A stretch of 13,100 bases of DNA, taken from contig CADBMG010000038.1 of assembly GCA_902795745.1 (NCBI GenBank), forward strand, positions 1 through 13,100. Reading direction: 5' to 3'. Under the pieces are notes generated by a model, which did no database searches, was not told the DNA's origin, and saw only the letters and a list, made by a program, of their open reading frames with translations. The translations under genes and the position numbers were made by a program. Shown piece after piece: positions 1 through 8,271 of the stretch. Position 1 is the first letter of the stretch, and the number at the start of each line of letters is the position of its first letter. Source of the stretch: an uncultured Pseudomonadota bacterium (lineage in GTDB: Bacteria; Pseudomonadota; Alphaproteobacteria; RF32; CAG-239).

Positions 1-1038
1 ATCTAACAGCGGCAAACTTATCAGCGGCGCGTAATTATAAGTCTGACTGCTTGAACGAATAAGCTTACTTCCTCCTTGTGAAGCATATCCCCACAGCCCG
101 CTAAGGCTGATATTGGGATATAATTCCGCCACTGCTGCGCCAACTAAGGCATTTTCGGCGATTAGATTCTGTTCTGCCGCTGCAACATCTGGGCGAAGAC
201 GCACAATTGAAGCCGGAAATTCACGTAAATTACGGCCAGTGGTGATTTTATTTGTTAAAATCGGCTTAAATTCTGCGATATTGAGCGGTAATTCGTTGGG
301 CAAAATTCCTACAAGTGTGGCCAATGCATTATAATATTGCTCAATAATCGCGCGATATTGTGGAATTTGCGCTCGTGTATTTTCCAATAAATATTGTGCC
401 TCACTGTAAGCTGTTTCATCCGCTAAACCACTATCATACTTGGCCTTTACCGTCGCAAGTATTTCTTGTTGCAAACGAGCGTTTTTTTCGGTCAAACGCA
501 AATTTTCCGCATTTTGGCGCAAATTAATGTAATCGGCAATAATTTCCGAAACTATCAGAATTTTAATATTTTCAAGTGTATATTTTGCTGCTTTTAATAA
601 GGCACGCTCCGCCTCAATTTGGCGACGATTTTTACCCCATAAATCAATATCCCAAGAAGCAGTAAATCCGGCGGAATAATAGTGTGAATTTATTGCCATG
701 GGTCCGATATTTTTACTTTGTTTTTCATAATTATATCCGCTTTTAATACCTATTTGCGGTAAAGCGGCGACTTTAGTTATTTGCAGTTGGGCTCGCGCTT
801 GCTTTATGCGCAAAATGGCAGTTTTAACATCCGTATTGTTTTTCAAACCTTGCTCAACCAAAGTTGTAAGCTGTAAATCCGCAAAATCAGTATACCATTT
901 TTGCGGCAAGGGTTTTTGTTCCGATATGTTAAGATTTTGTGCCAAAGTTGCATCAGAATAAGAATTGGGTGGAATATAATCTTGACCGACACTGCATGAA
1001 ACACAAAGCATGCTGATAATGTATATAAGTTTACGCAT
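1..1038 (-). CDS. RND efflux outer-membrane channel lipoprotein (OprM/NodT family), 3' end cut by window
   Basis: This is the outer-membrane channel of a tripartite efflux pump, expected to form a trimeric beta-barrel with a long periplasmic alpha-helical tunnel that docks on the adaptor and RND pump. From the ATG at 1036-1038 the frame stays open for 346 codons to the left edge, so roughly the last 100-130 residues are missing. The N-terminus MRKLIYIISMLCVSC is a short signal sequence ending in a likely lipidated Cys15, although the -3 residue is Cys rather than the usual Leu. The next residues, SVGQDYIPP, match the start of mature NodT-type channels. Residues 282-284 (RPD) followed by AAAEQNL and later YPNISLSG are hallmarks of the second outer-membrane efflux repeat. 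The start codon lies inside the end of the RND gene (ATGCGTAA, 8-base overlap), with GGGAG 11 bases upstream, so translation is probably coupled. Family assignment is firm; substrates cannot be told. Confidence 0.93.
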   Translation of the reverse strand, partial: MRKLIYIISMLCVSCSVGQDYIPPNSYSDATLAQNLNISEQKPLPQKWYTDFADLQLTTLVEQGLKNNTDVKTAILRIKQARAQLQITKVAALPQIGIKSGYNYEKQSKNIGPMAINSHYYSAGFTASWDIDLWGKNRRQIEAERALLKAAKYTLENIKILIVSEIIADYINLRQNAENLRLTEKNARLQQEILATVKAKYDSGLADETAYSEAQYLLENTRAQIPQYRAIIEQYYNALATLVGILPNELPLNIAEFKPILTNKITTGRNLREFPASIVRLRPDVAAAEQNLIAENALVGAAVAELYPNISLSGLWGYASQGGSKLIRSSSQTYNYAPLISLPLLD

Positions 1039-4000
1039 TTTTATTTTTTCTCCCAGCCAAACGAGGTTGAAAATGCTCTTTGATGGTTTCAAAAACGGCA
1101 AACAAAGGCGGAATAAATACAATACCTATGACAGTGGCAAAAATCATGCCATAAAATACGGCCGAACCGATGGCTATTTGTGAACCGGCTCCGGCTCCTT
1201 TAGCTACAAGCATCGGAAAAACACCCAAAATAAAGGTTGATGCCGTCATCAAAACCGCGCGATAGCGTTCATCGGCTCCTTTCTTGGCTGCTTCAACTAT
1301 GCTCAAACCTTGCTCGCGATACATTTTAGTAAATTCAACAATCAGAATGGCATTTTTTGCCGATAAACCAATGAGCATTACTAAGCCGAGTTGAGCATAA
1401 ATACTCAGCGATTGATGCATAAAAAACAAGCCGATTAAAGCACCTAAGATGGCAAATATGGTAGAAAATATCACGGCTAAAGCCAACATCCAGCTTTCGT
1501 ACAGTGCTACCAAAAACAAATAGCAAAAAATCACCGCTAATGCGATTAAGATTAGTGCCAAACCGCGAGTTTCAACTTCTTGCAAACTTAAACCGGTCCA
1601 TTGAATACCGTATGATGAAGGTAAAGACTTTTCCAACTGCTCCAAATCTGTAAGTGCCGTACCACTGCTTACCCCTTCGCCGGACATGGCGGTTATGGCA
1701 GCGGTTGTGTATTGATTAAAACGGTATATTACTTTTGGCAGAAGTTCGGTTTTAATTTCGGCAAAGTTGTTTATTTGCACAAGTTGACCATTTTGTGAGC
1801 GTACATATAATTTACCAATGTCTTCTTCGCTTTTACGAAAAGTGTAATCTGCTTGTAAAATAACTTTATTAATTTGTCCGCTTAAAGTTATGTTATTTAT
1901 ATAACGTGAACCCAGATTATTTTGCAGGACCGCAAACAAATCAGCAACATTTATCTTATAGTACTCCAACTTACGCCTATCAATATCAAGAAAAATATGC
2001 GGCGTATCAGACGTAAAAGTAGAAAAGGCATAGCTGAAATCAGGATTTTTATTTATCGCAAGCAGATATTTGTTTAGTTCAACGGAAAGCTCTTTGGCGG
2101 AAACATTGCCGTCAGTGGTAATAAATTGCAAAGAAATGCCGTTACTGTCGCCAACTCCGGGGATTGAAGGAGGTGCAAAAAAGTTAATTTTGGCATTGGT
2201 ATAACCGGAGAAAGTCTTGCGCAATTTGGCAGAAATTGCATCCAGTGATAAAGCAGAAGATTTGCGTTTGTCCCACGGTTCAAGCCCCACTACTCCGAGT
2301 GCTACATTTTCGCCACCTCCACCAAGCATGCTGTAACCGGCAACCGTTATAAAATATTTTACACCGGCAATATCTAAAATACGTCGATTCATTTCGCTGA
2401 TAACCTCGCCGGTGTAGTTTATTCCGGCTGTGTCCGGAAGTTGTAAGTCGGCGAAAATGATACCTTGGTCTTCTTGCGGTAAAAATGAAGTAGGAGTCAA
2501 GCGAAAAGCCAAAACAATTGTTGCAATTGTTCCTAACACAATTAAAACCGTTATTTTTAGTCTGTTTGCAAAAAAATCAACCAAACGAATATAATGCAGA
2601 CGTGTAAAATCCAGAAGTTCATCAAATTTTTTAAAAAGAGCAAGCGGAGGTTTATTATTTTCATAAGCAAAAAACAAGGAACACAGAGCCGGACTTAAAG
2701 TTAAAGCATTAACCGAAGAAAAAAGTACGGCTGTGGCAATAGTTACGGCAAATTGCTGGTATATTTTACCGGTTATGCCGGCCATTAAACCAACCGGAAC
2801 AAAAATAGCCAATAATACAAAGGTTGTGGCAATTATCGCACTGCCGATTTGCTGCATAGCTAAAATTGCCGCTTCATGCGCTGTTTTATGCTCATTTGTA
2901 ATTAAGTATTGTACGCGTTCTACCACAATAATGGCATCATCTACCACCAAACCAATAGCCAATATCATGGCAAATAAGGTTAAAATGTTTATATTAAAGC
3001 CCAAAGCATAAATCACGGCAAAAGTAGCAATCAGTGAAACCGGAATAGTTAGCAGCGGTATAAGTGTTGTGGTTAATTTTTGCAAAAAAACGTATGTTAC
3101 TAAAACAACCAGTAAAAAGGTAATAACCAAAGTATCCAAAATACTTTCAATCGAGGCGCGTACATATTCGGTAGAATCATATGCCACTTGCAACTGCATA
3201 TCCGGCGGCATTTTTTGCGACAGTTCGGCAATTTTTTTATGGATATTATTCATAATTTGCAAAGAATTGGAATTTGGTGTTTGATTTATACCCATAACCA
3301 GTGCCGGCGCATTGTTGTAAGCTGATTTTATATTATACGAATCTGCGCCCAATTGAATATGGGCAACATCTTTTAAATATACAATACCGCCATTATCCGA
3401 CGAAGCTATGACAATATTTTCAAAATCTTCAACCGTCGAAAGCAGGCCTTTTGCCGTAAGTGACAGGACAATTTTGTTATCCGGAGCACTCGGAGCCGCT
3501 CCGATACTACCTACCGAAGCTTGGACATTTTGAGCCTTTACCGCATTCATAACATCGGTTGCCGTTAAGCCTAAACTGCTGAGTTTGTCGCTATTTAGCC
3601 AAATGCGCATGCTATATTGCGGACCGAAAATATTTACGTCACCAACTCCTTTTACACGAGATAAAGCATTTTTTAAATTTGTATAAGCGTAATTGCTCAA
3701 AAATAAATCATCGTATGAATGGTTCGGTGAGCGCAAAACCAGCATTGCTAACATATTGGAATTTTGGGTTTTGACTTCAAGACCGTATTGCGTTACTTCT
3801 TGTGGTAAATCCGATGTAACCTGTTGCAGGCGATTTTGCACTTTGACTTGTGCAATATCGGCATCAGTTCCGACCTCAAAAGTAACGGTTAAAGTATATG
3901 AACCGTTATCATCAGATGAAGATGACATGTACAGCATATTATCAACACCGTTGACTTCATTTTCAATCGGCACGGCCACCGTATCTGTCAAAACTTGAGC

Positions 4001-4162
4001 ATTTGCACCGGAATATGTTGTGGAAACGACAATTTGCGGCGGAGTTATTTCCGGAAACTGGGCTATCGGTAATACAAAAATTGCCAGTAATCCCAATAAA
4101 ATCATAATTATTGACATAACAATCGCAAAACGGGGCCTATTTATGAAAAATGCTGAAAACAT
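1031..4162 (-). CDS. RND (HAE1 family) multidrug efflux pump, inner-membrane subunit, AcrB/MexB-like
   Basis: This proton-driven drug exporter of the inner membrane takes substrates from the periplasm and membrane and passes them to the outer-membrane channel. Its 1043 residues compare with 1049 for AcrB. The layout is typical: a first membrane helix at about residues 10-30 after FFINRP, a large periplasmic porter region, helices at about 340-500, a second porter region, and a last helix group at about 865-1025. The proton-relay residues are all visible: Asp408-Asp409 in GLVVDDA, Lys936 in GLSAKNA, and a Thr in the MTAST segment. The glycine-rich loop GGGGENVALG followed by PWDKR corresponds to the switch-loop region of AcrB-type pumps. 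Paired acidic residues and overall similarity point to the HAE1 (drug) rather than heavy-metal branch. The start is ATG 3 bases after the adaptor gene stop, with GGAG inside the adaptor's last codons. The gene appears intact. Drug specificity is not predictable. Confidence 0.97.
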   Translation of the reverse strand: MFSAFFINRPRFAIVMSIIMILLGLLAIFVLPIAQFPEITPPQIVVSTTYSGANAQVLTDTVAVPIENEVNGVDNMLYMSSSSDDNGSYTLTVTFEVGTDADIAQVKVQNRLQQVTSDLPQEVTQYGLEVKTQNSNMLAMLVLRSPNHSYDDLFLSNYAYTNLKNALSRVKGVGDVNIFGPQYSMRIWLNSDKLSSLGLTATDVMNAVKAQNVQASVGSIGAAPSAPDNKIVLSLTAKGLLSTVEDFENIVIASSDNGGIVYLKDVAHIQLGADSYNIKSAYNNAPALVMGINQTPNSNSLQIMNNIHKKIAELSQKMPPDMQLQVAYDSTEYVRASIESILDTLVITFLLVVLVTYVFLQKLTTTLIPLLTIPVSLIATFAVIYALGFNINILTLFAMILAIGLVVDDAIIVVERVQYLITNEHKTAHEAAILAMQQIGSAIIATTFVLLAIFVPVGLMAGITGKIYQQFAVTIATAVLFSSVNALTLSPALCSLFFAYENNKPPLALFKKFDELLDFTRLHYIRLVDFFANRLKITVLIVLGTIATIVLAFRLTPTSFLPQEDQGIIFADLQLPDTAGINYTGEVISEMNRRILDIAGVKYFITVAGYSMLGGGGENVALGVVGLEPWDKRKSSALSLDAISAKLRKTFSGYTNAKINFFAPPSIPGVGDSNGISLQFITTDGNVSAKELSVELNKYLLAINKNPDFSYAFSTFTSDTPHIFLDIDRRKLEYYKINVADLFAVLQNNLGSRYINNITLSGQINKVILQADYTFRKSEEDIGKLYVRSQNGQLVQINNFAEIKTELLPKVIYRFNQYTTAAITAMSGEGVSSGTALTDLEQLEKSLPSSYGIQWTGLSLQEVETRGLALILIALAVIFCYLFLVALYESWMLALAVIFSTIFAILGALIGLFFMHQSLSIYAQLGLVMLIGLSAKNAILIVEFTKMYREQGLSIVEAAKKGADERYRAVLMTASTFILGVFPMLVAKGAGAGSQIAIGSAVFYGMIFATVIGIVFIPPLFAVFETIKEHFQPRLAGRKNKNA

Positions 4163-4165
4163 TAT

Positions 4166-5308
4166 TTATTGCTCCGGTGCAGCATCTGATACTGTATTTT
4201 TGATGCTGACTTTTTTATTAAGCAAATTTAAATCCACATTTTCATCAACCCAAAATTCATCGGAGGAAAAATCATATTCCACAACATACTGATTTTCATA
4301 TTCTCCCAGTATTTCAACTTTACGGGTTTGTAAAATGTTATTATCAACCACATAAATAAAATCTCCTTCCGGCTGCAACAGAACTTCATACTTAGGGATA
4401 AGCCAAACGTTAGTATAAGTTTTTTCAAGCAAGACCTCTACATAAGCATTAGGCAAAAGTTTGCTTTCAGGGTTATCAAACTGGGTATATATCGCCAGTG
4501 AGTCGGTTTTTTTATCAATAATGTTTGCGGTATATTCGATTTTTCCTATTTGTGACAGAATTTCGCCGTTTGAAAGTCTTAGGCGAAAAACTAAGTCGGT
4601 ATTTTTATAATTTTGAAAATGTTTAAGATATTCTTTATAAGAAACCGAAAAAGCCACACGAATAGGGTCATATTGCACAAGTTGCATTAAATTATGGCTA
4701 TTGGGGGAAATATAATCGCCGAGAGAAAGAGCAATATTTCCTAAAACACCATCAAAAGGAGCTGTTAAATAAGTATATGCAAAATTAGTTTCGGCAGTCT
4801 GCTTTTGGGCTTTAGCTTTTTCAAATTTGCCTTGTGCCGATAAATATGCTGCTTTGGCACTGTCTAACTCAGATTGAGAAATTACACCGGTACCGGCTTT
4901 CTTCATTCGTTCATACTGTGATTTGGCATTAACTAATTCTGCCTCAGCAGCAGATAAATCACCATTGGCAGATGTCAATGCCGCAATATATTCGTCTTGC
5001 TGTATAATTGCCAAAATATCGCCTTTTTTAACGTGCTCACCGCCTTTTACATCAATTTTATTAACATAACCGCTGATATAAGGCACAATTTGCGTATCGT
5101 TTATGGCTTCAACCTGCCCGATGTAGCTGTAGGTTATTGTAAGTGTTCTACTCTGTGGTTTAACTGCGGATATTTGCGGTAATGGCGGAACATTTGTTTT
5201 CTGTAACAGATAATTGTGATGATACGTCCAATAGCCCCAAAAAATTAAGCCAATCAACGCCGGAACAGCAATTATTTTACCGATAATTTTACGCTTACTT
5301 TTCTGCAT
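4166..5308 (-). CDS. RND efflux periplasmic adaptor (membrane fusion protein), AcrA/MexA-like
   Basis: The adaptor links the RND pump to the outer-membrane channel across the periplasm. The protein has 380 residues, close to AcrA (397). A basic N-terminus (QKSKRK) leads into one hydrophobic segment at about residues 8-27. There is no cysteine anywhere, so it is probably held by this uncleaved helix rather than by a lipid anchor. Then come the split biotinyl-lipoyl domain (first half around GYVNKIDVKGGEHVKKGD, second half around LTAPFDGVLGNIALSLGDYI), an Ala/Lys/Glu-rich alpha hairpin between the halves (about 105-170), a beta-barrel domain after PIRVAFSV, and a membrane-proximal C-terminal domain. 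It is the first gene of the operon; the ATG has GGGAG 5 bases upstream. The promoter region carries a perfect inverted repeat, which suggests control by a repressor encoded elsewhere. Family assignment is firm. Confidence 0.96.
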   Translation of the reverse strand: MQKSKRKIIGKIIAVPALIGLIFWGYWTYHHNYLLQKTNVPPLPQISAVKPQSRTLTITYSYIGQVEAINDTQIVPYISGYVNKIDVKGGEHVKKGDILAIIQQDEYIAALTSANGDLSAAEAELVNAKSQYERMKKAGTGVISQSELDSAKAAYLSAQGKFEKAKAQKQTAETNFAYTYLTAPFDGVLGNIALSLGDYISPNSHNLMQLVQYDPIRVAFSVSYKEYLKHFQNYKNTDLVFRLRLSNGEILSQIGKIEYTANIIDKKTDSLAIYTQFDNPESKLLPNAYVEVLLEKTYTNVWLIPKYEVLLQPEGDFIYVVDNNILQTRKVEILGEYENQYVVEYDFSSDEFWVDENVDLNLLNKKVSIKNTVSDAAPEQ

Positions 5309-5388
5309 TTTTTCTCCCGATACTTGGTCAAATAAAGTAATCGGTGTAAATATGATTTCAAGAGAGATGCAGAGAAATTACAAAATGA

Positions 5389-5416
5389 TGTATAAACCGG
5401 CGTTTATACTTGTTAA
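5389..5416 (-). promoter_or_regulatory. Predicted sigma70-type promoter of the efflux operon
   Basis: On the minus strand a -35-like box TTAACA (plus positions 5411-5416) is followed after 16 bases by a -10-like TATACA (5389-5394). The match to consensus is five of six for the -35 box and moderate for the -10 box. It points towards the adaptor gene starting at 5308. The inverted repeat at 5390-5409 fills the spacer and -10 box, which would suit repression by blocking polymerase. Confidence 0.4.
5390..5409. promoter_or_regulatory. Perfect 8-4-8 inverted repeat, likely repressor operator for the efflux operon
   Basis: The two arms GTATAAAC and GTTTATAC are exact reverse complements around a CGGC centre. 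The site lies about 80 bases upstream of the adaptor start codon and covers the spacer and most of the -10 box of the predicted efflux promoter. Its size and position resemble operators of TetR-type repressors that control many RND operons. The assignment to a TetR-type protein is inference; no regulator gene lies in the window. It is a poor terminator candidate for nth because no T-run follows the arms in the minus-strand direction. Confidence 0.55.
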
Positions 5417-5440
5417 ATGCAATTGGTAATTTACGTTGAG

Positions 5441-6079
5441 CTAGATTTTTCGTTTATCAGAGCAATGACAATAGTCATATATCGGGCATTTTTCGCACAA
5501 AGGTTTTTGAGCTTTACATATATAACGACCGAACAATACCAGCCAATGATTGGTATTTTTAATCAGTTCGGTAGGTAATACGGAAGTTAAATCGTTTTCA
5601 ACTTCAAGCGGTGTTTTTCCTTGACTGAAATCAAGTCGGTGAGCAATGCGCATAACGTGAGTATCCACGGCAAGCGTAGGTTGATTATGCCATACATTCA
5701 TCACCACATTAGCGGTTTTTCGCCCAACTCCGGCGAGTTTCGTTAATGTATCGCGGTCGGCAGGAACTTCGCCATTAAAATCGGTTACCAACTGACGGCT
5801 TAATTCCATAATATTTTTGGCTTTGTTATTAAACAGACCTATTGTTTTAATATATGATTTTAACTTTTCTTCGCCCAAATTTAGCATTTTTTGTGGCGAA
5901 TCGGCAACTTTAAAAAGTGATTCCGTTGCTTTATTGACTCCTTTATCTGTGCTTTGCGCCGAAAGAACAACGGCGATAAGAAGTGTATAAGGATTGTGAA
6001 AATTCAGTTCGCATTGCGGATGAGGATTTTCTTGCTCAAATATACGCATAATATCAAGGATTTCCTGCTTGTTGCGCAT
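5441..6079 (-). CDS. nth: Endonuclease III, DNA glycosylase/AP lyase
   Basis: This base-excision repair enzyme removes oxidised pyrimidines from DNA and nicks the strand by beta-elimination. It has 212 residues, nearly the same as E. coli Nth (211). The helix-hairpin-helix LAGVGRKTANV holds the catalytic Lys121, and VDTHVMR holds the catalytic Asp139. The C-terminus has the four iron-sulphur ligands Cys188, Cys195, Cys198 and Cys204 with the classic C-x6-C-x2-C-x5-C spacing, so the [4Fe-4S] cluster should be present. The start ATG overlaps the tsaD stop codon by one base (TAATG), with a strong GGAGGAG ribosome site inside the tsaD end, so the two genes are co-transcribed and probably translationally coupled. 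No clear terminator is visible between this gene and the efflux operon on the same strand, so some read-through into the efflux genes is possible. Confidence 0.97.
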   Translation of the reverse strand: MRNKQEILDIMRIFEQENPHPQCELNFHNPYTLLIAVVLSAQSTDKGVNKATESLFKVADSPQKMLNLGEEKLKSYIKTIGLFNNKAKNIMELSRQLVTDFNGEVPADRDTLTKLAGVGRKTANVVMNVWHNQPTLAVDTHVMRIAHRLDFSQGKTPLEVENDLTSVLPTELIKNTNHWLVLFGRYICKAQKPLCEKCPIYDYCHCSDKRKI

Positions 6080-7155
6080 TAGGCTTTAACTCCTCCGGCT
6101 CCGGCTGCTTTCGGAGCATTTTCATCAAGAGGCCAGCGCGGACGCGGTTTAAAATCAAGCCCATCGGTTAGACCTAAACGAAAACGCTCTAATCCGGCCC
6201 AAGCAACCATAACACCGTTATCGGTGCAAAAACGAATCGGCGGAGCCGCAAACTCTAAATCATAGCTTTCTGCTAAATTACGCAGTTTGCCACGCAAATA
6301 GGTATTTGAAGCAACACCACCGGAAACGACGATATGTCGTCCGTTAGGATAATTTTGCTTAAAATATTTGATGGCGCGTTCCAGTTTTCGTGTCAGGCAA
6401 TCTGTTGCCGCCATTTGAAAACAAGCGCAGATATCCGCAATATCTTGTTTGGGCAGAATAACATGGTCAATGTTGTTATCAGTGGCATAAGTTTCAATAA
6501 TTTTACGTACGGCGGTTTTCAATCCGGAAAAAGATAAGTTGCAATCACCCGAGCCAATGAGCGGCCGCGGCAGAGTAAAACGTTGATCGTCACCGGTGGC
6601 GGCTAATTTTTCAATCATCGGTCCTCCGGGATATCCTAATCCCAGCATTTTAGCAACTTTATCAAATGCTTCGCCGGCAGCATCATCAATGGTTGTGCCC
6701 AAGCGTTGATATTCGCCGACATTTTTTACCACCAGAATCTGGCAGTGACCGCCGGAAACCAACAATAAAAGATACGGAAACTCAATCGAATGTGCAATAC
6801 GGGCGCATAGAGCATGCCCTTCTAAGTGGTTGACCGCAACAAAAGGCTTATCTAACGCAAGAGCAAGTGCTTTTGCCGTCATTGCTCCGACAACCACGCC
6901 GCCTATTAACCCTGGACCGCATGAAGCGGCAATCGCATCGACTTGATTAAGGTTAACTTGTGCACGTTGTAAGCATACATTAACAATTTCATCAACGTGC
7001 TCCAAATGAGCACGCGCAGCAATTTCCGGTACAACGCCTCCGTATTGTTTGTGTTCCTCCTGCGACTGCAGTGCTTCGCCTAAAATTTCCTTTTCATCGG
7101 TTACTATGGCGGCGCCGGTATCATCGCAACTGCTTTCTATGCCTAAGACAATCAT
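6079..7155 (-). CDS. tsaD: tRNA N6-threonylcarbamoyladenosine (t6A) transferase subunit TsaD
   Basis: TsaD transfers the threonylcarbamoyl group made by TsaC onto A37 of tRNAs that read ANN codons, acting in the cytoplasm with TsaB and TsaE. The protein has 358 residues, somewhat longer than E. coli TsaD (337), mainly through a Gly/Ala-rich tail (ENAPKAAGAGGVKA). The N-terminal ESSCDDTGAAI, the metal ligands His110 and His114 (NHLEGHALCA) and Asp312 (FCTDNGVM), the GLGYPGGP nucleotide loop and VSGGVASN are all conserved, so the enzyme should be active. The start ATG has only a weak AGG-type ribosome site. It is the first gene of a two-gene unit with nth and is divergent from the Mic60-like gene across 102 bases. 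A tsaD gene divergent from a heme/Mic60 cluster is an arrangement I associate with alphaproteobacteria. Confidence 0.97.
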   Translation of the reverse strand: MIVLGIESSCDDTGAAIVTDEKEILGEALQSQEEHKQYGGVVPEIAARAHLEHVDEIVNVCLQRAQVNLNQVDAIAASCGPGLIGGVVVGAMTAKALALALDKPFVAVNHLEGHALCARIAHSIEFPYLLLLVSGGHCQILVVKNVGEYQRLGTTIDDAAGEAFDKVAKMLGLGYPGGPMIEKLAATGDDQRFTLPRPLIGSGDCNLSFSGLKTAVRKIIETYATDNNIDHVILPKQDIADICACFQMAATDCLTRKLERAIKYFKQNYPNGRHIVVSGGVASNTYLRGKLRNLAESYDLEFAAPPIRFCTDNGVMVAWAGLERFRLGLTDGLDFKPRPRWPLDENAPKAAGAGGVKA

Positions 7156-7195
7156 TTATTAAACCTAAAACTTTTTATTTTTTGTTGCCGAATGC

Positions 7196-7224
7196 TTAAC
7201 TTTTCTATATATATGGAATATATT
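7196..7224 (+). promoter_or_regulatory. Possible promoter of the Mic60-kinase operon
   Basis: A -35-like TTAACT (7196-7201) and a -10-like TATATT (7219-7224) are separated by 17 bases, upstream of the Mic60-like gene at 7258. The surrounding stretch is very AT-rich with repeated TATA, so alternative -10 registers are possible and the call is weak. The same 102-base gap must also hold the tsaD promoter. Confidence 0.33.
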
Positions 7225-7257
7225 TAGGACAAAAAGTCAAGTAAAAGGATAGGAAAA

Positions 7258-8271
7258 ATGGTAAAAAATGAAAATATTTCACAGGAAAAGATACAAAAAG
7301 AAACATTCTGGCATAAATTAAAACGCTGGATTATGTGGTTGATTTTACTATTGGTTGTCGCCGGAGGTTTCTATGTGGCATATAGGGAAGGACATCTACC
7401 GACGTTCGGTTTTGAAGAAAAAACGGCTAAAACCGAAGAAGTTGCAACAATAAAAGAATCCGCGATGGAAGATAATAGCTTAGCGAGCAGAATCGCGGTT
7501 TTGGAAAAACAAGTGCAGATGATTAACCGTGAAATAATGGTTCTGAAAAATACTTCGCCGACGGGTGATGCATCGGAACTGATTGCCAATATTGATGCAC
7601 GCTTGCAACAGATTCAACAGGTAAATGATGCGGCAATTGAACAGATAACGAAACAAATGGAAGCTGAAAGTAAGATGAAGTTGCAAAACGATAAGCCGAC
7701 AGAGCCGGAAGTTTTGCTGGCATCGGGGGTTTTGGTTATTCGCGATATGGCAGAGCAAGGTTTACCATTTGCTTATGAGGCAGAAGTATTACAAATTTTA
7801 GCCCAAGGCAATCCTCAGGCGAGCGAATACGCCAATCAAATTCAAAAATATGCCGTTTCCGGACTTACCGGTTCGTTGGCACTGATTGAAGAATTCAATA
7901 CCTTATATGCGACACTTAATGAAGAGACCGTTATTGCGGAAGAACCAAAAATAAGTCCGGAAAATGAAACAAATATTGTTTGGTATGAAAAAATATGGAA
8001 TTGGTTTAAAGAGCAAGCGGCCCATCGTAAAAAAATAGCAAAACCGATATTTAAGGCAGAAAAAGATGCTGTTTGGACTTTGGTTAACGAAGGTAAGTTT
8101 GCCGAAGCTTTGAAAAAAATGCAAACAGATGCAAAATATGCAAAAGTTTCGTTATCTGCTTTGCAAGAATGGAAAACGCAGGCGGAAGCGTATGTGGAAT
8201 TTGATGCGGCAATGCGGGCATTGATTATGAATGCGCTTGCTAACATTCGCCTGAGGGAAATGCAGCATTGA
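7258..8271 (+). CDS. Mic60/mitofilin-like inner-membrane protein (alphaproteobacterial family)
   Basis: The protein has 337 residues with a short cytoplasmic N-terminus, one membrane helix at about 24-42 (glycine pair at 36-37), and a periplasmic remainder. A charged linker follows, then a coiled coil at about 78-130 (SLASRIAVLEKQVQMINREI) and an alpha-helical C-terminal region. That region includes VLVIRDMAEQGLPFAYE and later KDAVWTLVNEGKFAEALKKM, resembling the conserved C-terminus of the bacterial Mic60 family (COG4223). Mic60 shapes membranes: in mitochondria it organises crista junctions, and in photosynthetic alphaproteobacteria it affects intracytoplasmic membranes. The ATG is preceded by AGGATAGGA. 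In many alphaproteobacteria this gene follows hemC and hemD and lies near tsaD; here tsaD is present but the heme genes are not. The stop overlaps the next gene's ATG (TGATG). Identification rests on topology, C-terminal pattern and context, not on a search. Confidence 0.75.
   Translation: MVKNENISQEKIQKETFWHKLKRWIMWLILLLVVAGGFYVAYREGHLPTFGFEEKTAKTEEVATIKESAMEDNSLASRIAVLEKQVQMINREIMVLKNTSPTGDASELIANIDARLQQIQQVNDAAIEQITKQMEAESKMKLQNDKPTEPEVLLASGVLVIRDMAEQGLPFAYEAEVLQILAQGNPQASEYANQIQKYAVSGLTGSLALIEEFNTLYATLNEETVIAEEPKISPENETNIVWYEKIWNWFKEQAAHRKKIAKPIFKAEKDAVWTLVNEGKFAEALKKMQTDAKYAKVSLSALQEWKTQAEAYVEFDAAMRALIMNALANIRLREMQH

Noticed and set aside
113..334. Plus-strand open frame near the left edge
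   Set aside because: It is antisense to the outer-membrane channel gene, whose RPD and YPNISLSG motifs cover this interval.
5390..5409. Inverted repeat considered as the nth terminator
   Set aside because: The arms are AT-rich and the bases after the stem on the minus strand are ATCATTTTG rather than a T-run; its position on a promoter fits an operator better.
7235..7240. TTGACT on the minus strand as the -35 box of a tsaD promoter
   Set aside because: The -35 match is good, but no acceptable -10 box lies 16-18 bases downstream in the TATA-rich stretch, so I did not call the promoter.
8268..8270. TTG as an alternative start of the ADP-dependent kinase, one codon before the ATG
   Set aside because: The ATG at 8271 directly follows and gives the common TGATG stop-start overlap; the TTG adds only one residue.
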